Positions 1 to 7,571 of a DNA stretch of 14,809 nt are shown here, piece by piece (positions within the stretch are counted from its first letter, which is position 1; every line of letters begins with the position of its first letter). The notes under the pieces were generated by a model that saw only the letters and a program-made list of their open reading frames with translations, did not search any database and was not told the origin of the DNA. The position numbers and the translations under genes are program-made. This DNA is from CAZQYC01 sp043746555 (lineage in GTDB: Bacteria > Pseudomonadota > Gammaproteobacteria > Steroidobacterales > Steroidobacteraceae). Where the stretch lies: positions 1 through 14,809 of the forward strand of contig JAYTQU010000186.1 in NCBI GenBank assembly GCA_043746555.1, read 5' to 3'.

Positions 1-71
1 TGAGTATTTTTCAGGCCGTTGCAACGCCGCACCGCGCGCTTCAGCGCAACCTGACAAAGTAGAACTAACTC

Positions 72-446
72 CTAACGACTTATTATCAGTCCCGCCGCCA
101 CGCGACGGCCTTCTCCCGCCAGTATGTTGAACGTGCGGCACGCCGCGCCGGTATTCATCACTTCAAAACCGATCCCGCGCGAAAGGATCGATGCGTAAAT
201 CTCGCGCGCTGGAAATTGCTGACGCACTCCCGTGCCGAGCAAAATAATTTCCGGTTGCCAGGCGAAGGCGAGCGCGAAATCGTCGGTGGAAAGCGCGGCG
301 ATTGAACGGGCCGACCATTCCGCGATCAACTCAGTCGCATTGAAAAGACAATTGGTCCGAATAGCGCGGTCTCCAATTCGAATCTCGGTCTCGGAGTGGC
401 TGCGAACCAAATTGATGTCGCCGGGCTTTTCGAGCGTAAATTTCAT
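72..446 (-). CDS. Mth938-domain (DUF498) protein
   Basis: This gene encodes a protein of about 124 residues that resembles the small Mth938/DUF498 family. The family is found widely in bacteria, archaea and mitochondria (the NDUFAF3 relatives) and has no settled enzymatic role in bacteria. What I see is a compact alpha/beta protein without signal peptide or membrane segment. A hydrophobic strand followed by LLGTG lies at about residues 67-73 and a FEVMNTGAACRTFN stretch lies in the last third, both typical of the family. I chose the ATG at 446 because the family start MKFTLE follows it directly; an in-frame TTG at 464 would add six residues. No clear Shine-Dalgarno precedes either start. It diverges from the RpfE-like gene, with 44 bp between the two start codons. 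Family assignment is by recall of sequence pattern. Confidence 0.75.
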   Translation of the reverse strand: MKFTLEKPGDINLVRSHSETEIRIGDRAIRTNCLFNATELIAEWSARSIAALSTDDFALAFAWQPEIILLGTGVRQQFPAREIYASILSRGIGFEVMNTGAACRTFNILAGEGRRVAAGLIISR

Positions 447-490
447 TGCGGCGTCGGCGGGCAAATCGAAGTCGGTATCATGCGTGCATT

Positions 491-1513
491 ATGCCGCTTT
501 CCGCCCGGTCCAGTCTCGTGCTCGTATTCCCCAAATTCTCGCGCGAGTTTTTACGTCGAGCGATGCGTTTGCCGTCGCTAGAGCACTTGGTTCGCTATAG
601 TCGCAACGGTTTGCAAGCGACGGAGTCGGCACCGGAATTGGAAGCTTGGCAATGCGAATTGTTGCGCGCCTTAAAACTCAACGAGCGAGTTCGGTATCCC
701 AGTGCGTCGTTGACCTGGCGCGGCGCTGATGGTGCTGGCGGTGCCGAAGAGACGGGGACCTGGCTGCATGCGCAGCCCGTCATGTTGACGGTATCGGCGC
801 GCGGTGTCGAAATGCAGTTGGCGCGCCCGTGGACGTCGCAATCGATGGCGGTGGTCGAGCAGTGCATCAAGGACTATCTCGCGGACTCGGATTGGAGTTG
901 GCGAACGGTCGATAAACATGCTTTCCTGCATAACAAAATGGCGCTCGAGGTGACGACGACCAGTGCGCAACAGGCGGCGCGAGCGTCGTTGCGAGATGTT
1001 CAGCCGACCGGTCCCGATGCCATCGAGCTGCGTCGTTTGATGACGGAGTTACAAATGGCGATGCACGAAAAATTGGGCGACGTCGACTTCAACTCGCTAT
1101 GGGTATGGGGTACTGCGTTAAGAACGTCGATAGCGATTAATGATTCAATTTCGCTCGGTAACGCGGCGAGCAAGCCCTACGATTCTGCTTCAGAAATTTC
1201 GTTACCGCCGCTCTGGACCAACGACGCTTATTCGCGCGGCGTGTATCGTATGCACAATTCCGAGGCGAACTGTCATGACTTACCGCATCAATTCGATACG
1301 ACGTTTACCGCGGGCGAGCATGCGATTGCTGTCGTACGCGACGATCTAGCCGTGATCGAACAGAATTGGTTTGCGCCGGCGTTGAATGCACTCGATCGAG
1401 GAAGAATCCGAACCGTCTATTTGCACCTCGACGGCTGTTACGCAAAGATCGAACGATCGCCTTGGCGCCGGTGGTTCGCACGTTCTCAACCGCTGATTGA
1501 GTTGCCGTCGTGA
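491..1513 (+). CDS. RpfE-like / phosphoglycerate mutase-related protein
   Basis: The 340-residue product looks like the RpfE-type proteins that databases often label as cofactor-independent phosphoglycerate mutase or 'regulatory protein RpfE'. Visible features are an N-terminal stretch rich in hydrophobic residues and leucine (MPLSARSSLVLVFP), a central segment with WVWG (about residue 202), and a C-terminal WFAPALNAL...VYLHLDG pattern. There is no signal peptide and no membrane segment. Genetic context supports the call: in Xanthomonas rpfE lies next to recJ, prfB and lysS, as here. Its stop overlaps the recJ start by 4 nt (GTGA), which implies translational coupling. I chose ATG 491 because the reading frame upstream only adds a basic, unfamiliar leader. 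The biochemical role is not known to me; real mutase activity is doubtful because I see no clear metal-binding motif. Confidence is moderate for the family and low for function. Confidence 0.6.
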   Translation: MPLSARSSLVLVFPKFSREFLRRAMRLPSLEHLVRYSRNGLQATESAPELEAWQCELLRALKLNERVRYPSASLTWRGADGAGGAEETGTWLHAQPVMLTVSARGVEMQLARPWTSQSMAVVEQCIKDYLADSDWSWRTVDKHAFLHNKMALEVTTTSAQQAARASLRDVQPTGPDAIELRRLMTELQMAMHEKLGDVDFNSLWVWGTALRTSIAINDSISLGNAASKPYDSASEISLPPLWTNDAYSRGVYRMHNSEANCHDLPHQFDTTFTAGEHAIAVVRDDLAVIEQNWFAPALNALDRGRIRTVYLHLDGCYAKIERSPWRRWFARSQPLIELPS

Positions 1514-3228
1514 GCAATCGCGTGATTCGTCGGCGTGGCGTTAACGGAACCGTATTCGAAGCCGATCTATGTCCGCTACTCAAGCGCGTTTATGCGGCGC
1601 GTGGCGTGACATCCGCCGATGAACTCAAGTTGTCTCTGGATAAACTGGTTCCCGTCAGTCAACTTGTCGGCATTGGACAAGCGGTTGAATTGCTTTTAGC
1701 GCATCGCGTACGCGGTAGCCGTGTTCTCGTCGTTGGAGATTTCGACGCCGACGGTGCAACCAGTACTGCGCTGGTAGTGCGACAGTTGCGTCGCTTGGGA
1801 TACTCAGATGTGCAGTACATGGTGCCGAATCGTTTTCAATTCGGTTACGGCCTCACGCCGGGAATCGTGCAGTTGGCAATCGAACGCAATCCGCAATTGA
1901 TTATCACCGTCGACAATGGCGTATCGAGTATTGCAGGCGTTGTCGCGGCATGCGCGGCGGGTATCGAAACACTAGTCACCGATCATCATTTGCCGGGCGA
2001 AGAGTTGCCGGTAGCGACAGCGATGGTGAATCCGAATTTACGAAGCAATTCTTTTCCCAGTAAAGCGCTGGCCGGAGTAGGCGTCGCGTTCTACACCATG
2101 GCGGCATTGACTCGCGAGTTGGTTGCGCGTGGCGAATGCGATGCGGAAGCGACGTCGATGGCCGATCTGTTGGATTTAGTTGCGGCGGGCACAGTGGCTG
2201 ACTTGGTGCCGCTCGATTTCAATAATCGCATTCTCGTGCATCAAGGATTGCGACGCATTCGCAGTGGTCGTTGCGTTGCCGGTCTGCGAGCGTTGCTCGA
2301 AGTGGCCGGCAAGCGCATAGAAAATATCGTCGCGTCCGATTTGGGCTTTCAAATCGGTCCGCGACTCAATGCAGCGGGACGACTGGATGACATGAGTATC
2401 GGCATCGAATGCCTGTTGGCTGACGACCTTCATCGCGCACGCGCGCTAGCGGCGCAGTTGGCGCAACTCAATCACGAGCGTCGCGATCTTGAGCAGCGCA
2501 TGCAGCAAGAGGCGTTGGCGATTGTCGATCAATACGCGGACGATGCATCGTTACCGCTGGGTGTGTGTTTGTTCGACGAGTCGTGGCATCAGGGCATTGT
2601 GGGGTTAGTCGCATCGCGAATCAAAGATCGAGTCCATCGACCCGTGATTGCAATGGCGCGCGGCGACGAATCGATGTTGAAAGGTTCCGCTCGATCCGTT
2701 CCCGGTGTGCACATCCGCGATGTGTTGGATGCGGTAGCAGCGCGCCATCCCGGTTTGATCGACAAATTCGGCGGTCATGCGATGGCGGCGGGGCTCACTA
2801 TTGCCGCGGATCGCTATGCCGATTTTGCGAAGGCCTTCGATGAAGAAGTGTCGCGGTGGATGACAATCGACGACGCACAAGGCGTCGTGCATTCCGACGG
2901 CGAAGTCGCACCCAGCGAGTTCACGCTCGATACCGCCCGCGAATTGCGCGCCGGGGGGCCTTGGGGACAGAACTTCCCGGAACCGCTGTTCGACGGACGC
3001 TTTACGGTTCTTGAGACGCGCACGTTGGGCGAACGACATCTCAAACTCAAAGTGCGCAGCGCCGATGGACCCATTTGCGACGCCATCGCTTTTTGCTATT
3101 TTGACGCGGATGACGCCGCGCCGATTAGCAAAGCGCAGGAAATTGAGATGGCGTATCGACTTGACGTCAACGAGTACGCCGGCACCGAGCGGTTACAGTT
3201 AGTGGTGGAGTATCTGCGGCGGGTGTGA
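1510..3228 (+). CDS. recJ: single-stranded-DNA-specific exonuclease RecJ
   Basis: RecJ is a 5'-to-3' single-stranded DNA exonuclease acting in the cytoplasm in RecF-pathway recombination, mismatch repair and processing of stalled forks. The 572-residue length fits the family. The DHH phosphoesterase domain shows DFDADG at residues 77-82 and the name-giving DHH at 158-160. A coiled-coil-like helix follows near residues 310-340 (HERRDLEQRMQQ), and the DHHA1 domain carries GGHAMAAG at 421-428. The C-terminal part corresponds to the OB-fold region (LKVRSADG onwards). All metal-binding motifs look intact. The start is GTG 1510, inside the stop of the RpfE-like gene. Stop-to-start distance to prfB is 84 bp, enough for a separate prfB promoter. 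Confidence 0.95.
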   Translation: MSNRVIRRRGVNGTVFEADLCPLLKRVYAARGVTSADELKLSLDKLVPVSQLVGIGQAVELLLAHRVRGSRVLVVGDFDADGATSTALVVRQLRRLGYSDVQYMVPNRFQFGYGLTPGIVQLAIERNPQLIITVDNGVSSIAGVVAACAAGIETLVTDHHLPGEELPVATAMVNPNLRSNSFPSKALAGVGVAFYTMAALTRELVARGECDAEATSMADLLDLVAAGTVADLVPLDFNNRILVHQGLRRIRSGRCVAGLRALLEVAGKRIENIVASDLGFQIGPRLNAAGRLDDMSIGIECLLADDLHRARALAAQLAQLNHERRDLEQRMQQEALAIVDQYADDASLPLGVCLFDESWHQGIVGLVASRIKDRVHRPVIAMARGDESMLKGSARSVPGVHIRDVLDAVAARHPGLIDKFGGHAMAAGLTIAADRYADFAKAFDEEVSRWMTIDDAQGVVHSDGEVAPSEFTLDTARELRAGGPWGQNFPEPLFDGRFTVLETRTLGERHLKLKVRSADGPICDAIAFCYFDADDAAPISKAQEIEMAYRLDVNEYAGTERLQLVVEYLRRV

Positions 3229-3246
3229 GGAAGAGCCACTGGCAAG

Positions 3247-3279
3247 TTGACCAGCAGCCCCTTTCTCCCGTGCTACCAT
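3247..3279 (+). promoter_or_regulatory. candidate sigma-70 promoter before prfB
   Basis: The 84-bp gap between recJ and prfB contains TGCTACCAT at 3271-3279, which reads as an extended -10 element (TGn plus TACCAT). A TTGACC hexamer lies at 3247-3252, but the spacing of 21 bp is longer than ideal, so the -10 with its TG extension would have to carry most of the activity. Transcription would begin near 3286, about 27 nt before the prfB ATG. This is inference from sequence only. Confidence 0.3.
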
Positions 3280-3312
3280 TCGCACCCCAAGATTTATTGC
3301 CGGCTGCCCTCC

Positions 3313-4408
3313 ATGGAACTCAATCAACTTCGCCGTCTTCTCGATGATCTCGCCGAACGCAGTGAGGCGTCGCGGAGGTTTCTTTGAGTACGATAATAAG
3401 AAAGAACGCTTAGAAGAAGTCAGCGGCGAACTCGAAGATCCCAAGATTTGGGACCAGCACGAGAAGGCACAGGAGCTGGGTCGCGAGCGCGCGAAGCTTG
3501 AGCATGTAGTGAACACGCTCGACGCGATTCATGCGGGTCTCAAAGACAACGGCGAACTGCTTGACATGGCCATTGCCGACAATGACGCGAGCGCGATTGC
3601 CGAAGTCGAGCGCGATGTACTCAAGGTTGAACAGAGCGTTAAGAATCTCGAATTTCAGCGCATGTTTCCCGGCAAGATGGATTCGCACAGCGCATTCCTC
3701 GATATTCAAGCGGGCGCGGGCGGCACCGAGGCGCAAGACTGGGCCAATATGATCATGCGCATGTATCTGCGTTGGGGCGATCAACACGGATTCAAAACAG
3801 AGATCGTTGATGCCAATGGCGGCGAAGTCGCGGGCATCAAGAGTTGCACCATCAACTTTCAAGGCGACTACGCGTACGGTTGGTTACGCACCGAAACCGG
3901 CGTGCATCGACTGGTGCGTAAATCGCCATTCGATTCCAACGCTAAACGTCATACTTCGTTTGCGTCGGTGTTCGTATCGCCCGAAGTAGACGACGATATC
4001 GATATCACGATCAATCCCGCCGATTTGAAAACCGATGTATATCGCTCCAGCGGTGCGGGCGGTCAACACGTCAACAAAACCGAATCGGCCGTACGCATCA
4101 CGCACCTGCCGACCGGCATCGTCGTGGCGTGTCAAGCGGAACGCAGTCAACACAAGAATCGCGACAAGGCGATGAAGCAATTGAAAGCTAAGCTGTACGA
4201 ACTCGAGGTGAACAAGCGTAACGCTGCCGCGCGCGTGCTTGAAGACACCAAGTCGGACGTGAGCTGGGGCAATCAAATTCGCTCCTACGTGCTCGACCAA
4301 TCGCGCATCAAGGATTTGCGAACCGGCGTGGAAGTTGGTAATACAGTCGCGGTGTTGGATGGCGATCTGGATCAGTTTATGGAGGCGAGCCTGAAACAAG
4401 GCCTGTAG
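3313..4408 (+). CDS. prfB: peptide chain release factor 2 (RF2), programmed +1 frameshift
   Basis: RF2 recognises UGA and UAA stop codons and triggers peptide release on the ribosome. The gene is read in two frames: 24 codons from ATG 3313 to an in-frame TGA at 3385-3387, then a +1 shift into the main frame from GAG 3386, giving 364 residues (E. coli has 365). The SPF stop-recognition tripeptide is at 204-206 and the catalytic GGQ at 249-251, both one position short of E. coli numbering. The residue equivalent to E. coli RF2 position 246 is Ser (245 here), a common active variant. After the shift the protein runs LEYDNKKERLEEV, matching the family, so the shift is required rather than an error. 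lysS begins 9 nt after the stop, suggesting a shared transcript. No strong Shine-Dalgarno precedes ATG 3313. Confidence 0.96.
3374..3388 (+). promoter_or_regulatory. prfB: RF2 autoregulatory +1 frameshift site
   Basis: The site reads GGAGG (3374-3378), TTT, CTT (3382-3384), TGA (3385-3387), then G. It has the same architecture and spacing as the E. coli prfB site: an internal Shine-Dalgarno sequence one codon upstream of a slippery CUU Leu codon followed by UGA. When RF2 is scarce the ribosome pauses at UGA, slips forward one base and completes RF2, giving negative feedback. The anti-Shine-Dalgarno match is strong. The mechanism is established for the family; its presence here is seen directly. 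Confidence 0.93.
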
Positions 4409-4417
4409 AGAGAAACG

Positions 4418-5911
4418 ATGAGCGACGAACCGCCAATAGACGAAAACAAACTGATTGCCGAGCGCCGTCAGAAGCTTGCGCATATTCGCGAACAAGGCAT
4501 TGCGTTTCCAAACAAATTTCGGCGCGATGCGCTTGCCGAACAGTTGCACGTGGGTTACGACGATCACGCGCCCGAGTGGTTCGACGTTAACGTCATTCGC
4601 GTGAAGGTGGCTGGTCGAATGATGAGAAAGGACGAACGAGGAAAATTCGGTTTCGTCAACGTGCAGGATCGCAGCGGCATCATTCAACTATTCGTGCAAG
4701 CGAAGGCTGTCGGCGACATCTACGGCGAGTTCAAGACCTGGGACGTCGGCGATATCGTCGCTGCCGAGGGACCGCTCTTCAAAACCAAGACCGGTGAGTT
4801 GTCGGTAAAGGTTGAGAAACTGCAATTGCTAACCAAGTCGCTGCGCCCATTACCGGATAAGTGGCATGGCTTAGCGGACATGGAAACTCGTTATCGCCAG
4901 CGTTACGCCGATCTGATCGTCAACGAGGAGAGTCGCAAGATCTTCGCGACTCGCGTTGCCATCGTGAAGTACATGCGCAATTATTTGGATGCGCTGGATT
5001 TCATGGAAGTGGAAACACCGATGCTGCACGTGATTCCCGGTGGCGCGGCCGCGAAGCCATTCACCACGCATCACAATGCACTTGATATGCAGCTGTATCT
5101 GCGTATCGCGCCGGAATTGCATTTGAAGCGTTTGGTGGTCGGCGGGTTCGAGCGCGTGTACGAAATCAATCGCTGCTTTCGCAATGAAGGTCTGTCAACG
5201 CGCCACAATCCGGAATTCACGACGGTGGAGCTGTATCAAGCGTACGCGGACTATCGTGACCTGATGGATTTAGTCGAGCGAGTAGTGCGTGGTATCTGCG
5301 ATGTCGTGAACGGATCGCGCCAAGTGGATTATCAAGGAGAAGTGTTCGAATTCGATAAACCCTTTGGTCGCGTGACGGTCGAAGAATTAATCGTCGAATT
5401 CAATGCCGGCATCGACCGCGCGCTATTGCGCGATGTGAATTATCTGCGCAATCTCTGTACGCGCCTTGGCATTCCGTTTAAGGATGGCGACGGCCCGGGC
5501 AAGTTGCAAATCGAAATATTCGAGAAGACCGCGGAACATCAGCTGATTCAACCGACATTCGTCTACGCTTATCCCGCCGAGGTTTCGCCGCTGGCGCGTC
5601 GCAACGACGTTGATCCGTTCTTAACCGATCGCTTTGAATTCTTCGTCGGCGGTCGCGAACTGGCCAATGGATTCTCCGAACTGAATGACGCCGAAGATCA
5701 AGCCGCACGCTTCAAGCAACAAGCCGATCGTAAAACCGCCGGCGATGAAGAAGCGATGTTCTACGACGCCGATTATATTCGCGCGTTGGAATACGGTTTA
5801 CCGCCGACTGCGGGACTGGGGATCGGTGTCGATCGCTTGGTGATGGTGTTCACCAACTCGCCTTCCATTCGCGATGTGCTGTTGTTTCCGCATATGCGGC
5901 CGGAAACTTAA
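4418..5911 (+). CDS. lysS: lysyl-tRNA synthetase, class II
   Basis: This 497-residue cytoplasmic enzyme charges tRNA-Lys with lysine. The N-terminal OB-fold anticodon-binding domain covers roughly residues 60-160 (VAGRMMRKDERGKFGFVNVQD is near its start). Class II motif 1 lies around METPMLHVIPGG, motif 2 contains RCFRNEG at 252-258 followed by the HNPEFT segment, and motif 3 is GLGIGVDR at 466-473 with a C-terminal LFPHMRP. Length and motifs match bacterial LysS. ATG 4418 follows the prfB stop by 9 nt and has a short AGAGA sequence in front, so it is likely co-transcribed with prfB. The TAA stop overlaps the stop of the convergent ygfZ gene. Confidence 0.96.
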   Translation: MSDEPPIDENKLIAERRQKLAHIREQGIAFPNKFRRDALAEQLHVGYDDHAPEWFDVNVIRVKVAGRMMRKDERGKFGFVNVQDRSGIIQLFVQAKAVGDIYGEFKTWDVGDIVAAEGPLFKTKTGELSVKVEKLQLLTKSLRPLPDKWHGLADMETRYRQRYADLIVNEESRKIFATRVAIVKYMRNYLDALDFMEVETPMLHVIPGGAAAKPFTTHHNALDMQLYLRIAPELHLKRLVVGGFERVYEINRCFRNEGLSTRHNPEFTTVELYQAYADYRDLMDLVERVVRGICDVVNGSRQVDYQGEVFEFDKPFGRVTVEELIVEFNAGIDRALLRDVNYLRNLCTRLGIPFKDGDGPGKLQIEIFEKTAEHQLIQPTFVYAYPAEVSPLARRNDVDPFLTDRFEFFVGGRELANGFSELNDAEDQAARFKQQADRKTAGDEEAMFYDADYIRALEYGLPPTAGLGIGVDRLVMVFTNSPSIRDVLLFPHMRPET

Positions 5912-6603
5912 ACAGAATACGGTAAGAGTAGCGGTTGCAACCGTTCGTCGGACGACGAGTCGAGGCGAAGCGCAGCTTCCGCCTGCGCTAAATTCACGAC
6001 CGATAAAAACTCACAGCCTTGTTCTGTCGCAGCGGCGTAGACAACGTCGCCGGCATGTTCGCCGTCACTTAAAATTCTCGATCCTGGTTCTGGCGGCGCG
6101 CAATCTGCCGCGAAGCGAAACATTCTCCGCTTCACGGCGCCTCTATAATGTGTCCGGGCGATGATCTCTTGGCCCGTATAGCAACCTTTATTGAAGCTGA
6201 TCGCGCCGAGCGCATCGAGATTCAGCATTTGCGCGACGAAGGTCTCGTGTGTTTCCGGAAAAATGTGGGGAATGCCGGCGCGGAGTTGCGAGAGGAGGGA
6301 AGCGCTTGAATCGGAAAGCAAGGCCGTGTCGCTGCTTACCTCGATTTTTACTTTTGAACGCAGCACATATTTTTGCAATCGCTCTGCTGTCCGTTCGGCC
6401 ATCGTTGCAATAACCTGCAATACGATGTCTGGATCGTGCTCGATCACGGTGACCACCGCTTGTACGCGTCCTTGCGGAGAGTTGATGCAGGCGAGCTGCG
6501 CGTGCTCGCGCTTGAGTGCGTCCATATCGCAGGTGAGTTGGCCCTGCAAAAACGTGCGGGTATCAGAGCCGCTAACGAGAAGGGAAGTAAATAGCGAATT
6601 CAT
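5908..6603 (-). CDS. ygfZ: YgfZ/GcvT-like folate-binding Fe-S protein, compact form
   Basis: YgfZ-family proteins bind folate and help assemble or repair certain Fe-S enzymes, including the tRNA methylthiotransferase MiaB. The signature KGCYTGQE is at residues 139-146 with the essential Cys at 141, followed by the expected RTHYRGAVKRR segment, and the protein ends with PLLLPYSV like E. coli YgfZ. At 231 residues it is about 95 shorter than E. coli YgfZ (326). Much of the difference lies between the SKVKIEV strand (residues 83-89) and RAGIPHI (108-114), where roughly 70 residues of the E. coli middle segment are replaced by about 18. The reading frame is intact, so this looks like a compact variant rather than a pseudogene. 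The ATG at 6603 overlaps the stop of the LysR gene (ATGA), indicating coupling. Confidence 0.88.
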   Translation of the reverse strand: MNSLFTSLLVSGSDTRTFLQGQLTCDMDALKREHAQLACINSPQGRVQAVVTVIEHDPDIVLQVIATMAERTAERLQKYVLRSKVKIEVSSDTALLSDSSASLLSQLRAGIPHIFPETHETFVAQMLNLDALGAISFNKGCYTGQEIIARTHYRGAVKRRMFRFAADCAPPEPGSRILSDGEHAGDVVYAAATEQGCEFLSVVNLAQAEAALRLDSSSDERLQPLLLPYSV

Positions 6604-7487
6604 GTCGTGGTGGTCAAATGCTTCAGTAACTGCTGCGCATAGTTCGGTAATTCCGCTTGCCGTCGCACGCAGATGGTCAGCTTACGCGTTGCCCATTCAT
6701 CGGTAAGTTCAATTGCATGCAGCGGCATTTGTTTTGCGTTACGTGTGACTGTCGTGGCGGGTGCGATGCCAATGCCGACATTGCAAGTTACAAATCGACA
6801 GACAGCATCGAAGCTGCGAAGTTGCACGCGCAGTTTCAAGCGGCGTCCCTGCGCGTCCGCCTTGTCGGCGAGAAAGCGTTGCAAGGCGCTGGTGCGATCG
6901 AGTCCGACGAAATCGTAGTCGAGCACTTCGGCAAACGAGATTTGCGCAGTATTGGCGAGCGCATGAATCGGTGCGACGGCAATGACGAAGCGGTCTTCGC
7001 GAAACGGGAACACTTCCAAATCGGCAAGCTCGACCGTTCCCGCGACGATGCCGATATCGGCGGTGCCATCGGCGACGGCGGCGACGATCTCATCGCTCAA
7101 GCGCTCTTCGAGATCGATATTGATCTTAGGGTAGGCGGCCAAAAATTCGCTCAACGGCTGCGGCAGAAACTCCGTGAGCGCGTTGGTGTTAGAGAGCAGC
7201 TTGATGTGTCCCTTGAGGCCGCTGGCGAATTCCGCCAATTCACCGCGCATGCGATCGGCTTGTTGCAACAGCACTCGTGCGTGATGCACCAGCGTGCGAC
7301 CCGCCGGCGTTGGCTGAATGCCTTGTCGTTCGCGATGCAACAGCGGTGTACCTAGCGAGTCTTCCATGTTGCGAATGCGCGTGCTCGCCGCCGCCAATGC
7401 AAGATGCGCGCGTTCGGCGCCGGCTGTGATGCTGCCGGCTTCGACAACGTGCAGAAAGAGGCGTAGGTCGATCAAATCGAATCGCAT
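6600..7487 (-). CDS. LysR-family transcriptional regulator
   Basis: This is a 295-residue LysR-type regulator. The N-terminal winged helix-turn-helix covers about residues 5-62 (LRLFLHVVEAGSITAGAERA and the following recognition helix ending in MEDSLGTPLLHR). A linker helix follows, and the C-terminal periplasmic-binding-like effector domain shows the usual ADIGIV strand and an FVTCNVGIGIAP segment. The effector is not predictable from sequence. I chose ATG 7487 because MRFDLIDLRLFL matches the normal LysR N-terminus; TTG 7556 and GTG codons further upstream would only add an atypical Arg-rich leader. It is translated ahead of ygfZ with a 4-nt overlap. It diverges from the SDHAF4-sdh operon, and a LysR-type palindrome sits between them, so control of itself and perhaps of sdh is plausible but inferred. 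Confidence 0.9.
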   Translation of the reverse strand: MRFDLIDLRLFLHVVEAGSITAGAERAHLALAAASTRIRNMEDSLGTPLLHRERQGIQPTPAGRTLVHHARVLLQQADRMRGELAEFASGLKGHIKLLSNTNALTEFLPQPLSEFLAAYPKINIDLEERLSDEIVAAVADGTADIGIVAGTVELADLEVFPFREDRFVIAVAPIHALANTAQISFAEVLDYDFVGLDRTSALQRFLADKADAQGRRLKLRVQLRSFDAVCRFVTCNVGIGIAPATTVTRNAKQMPLHAIELTDEWATRKLTICVRRQAELPNYAQQLLKHLTTTT

Positions 7488-7509
7488 AGGAGCCACATCG
7501 TCATTCACC

Positions 7510-7526
7510 CTTCGTCGTACACGAAG
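7510..7526. promoter_or_regulatory. candidate LysR operator (T-N11-A palindrome)
   Basis: The sequence CTTCGTCGTACACGAAG has perfect 6-bp arms (CTTCGT and ACGAAG) around a 5-nt centre and contains the T-N11-A signature of LysR binding sites. It lies 23 bp from the LysR start and 46 bp from the upstream end of the sdh operon, the usual place for a divergent LysR operator. I do not see a convincing sigma-70 promoter on either side, so the exact promoter layout is open. Confidence 0.5.
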
Positions 7527-7571
7527 CCACGCTACGCGAAAAACGGTTGGTGTCAATGTGCGGCGAAGAGG

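Noticed and set aside
17..26. CGTTGCAACG palindrome as a terminator or operator
   Set aside because: A single 10-bp palindrome without a T-run on either strand and with no matching promoter context.
3..62. Possible C-terminus of a gene entering from the left edge (19 codons ending in ...LQRNLTK then TAG)
   Set aside because: An open end of 19 codons with a stop 9 bp from the convergent Mth938-domain gene is suggestive of tight packing. It is too short and matches no family I recognise, so it is not listed as a gene.
3385..3387. prfB as a broken gene with a premature stop
   Set aside because: The TGA is the conserved regulatory stop of the RF2 frameshift site, with the correct stimulator and slippery codon.
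3884..4687. Minus-strand open frame of 267 codons opposite prfB and lysS
   Set aside because: Antisense shadow of two certain genes, without recognisable domains.
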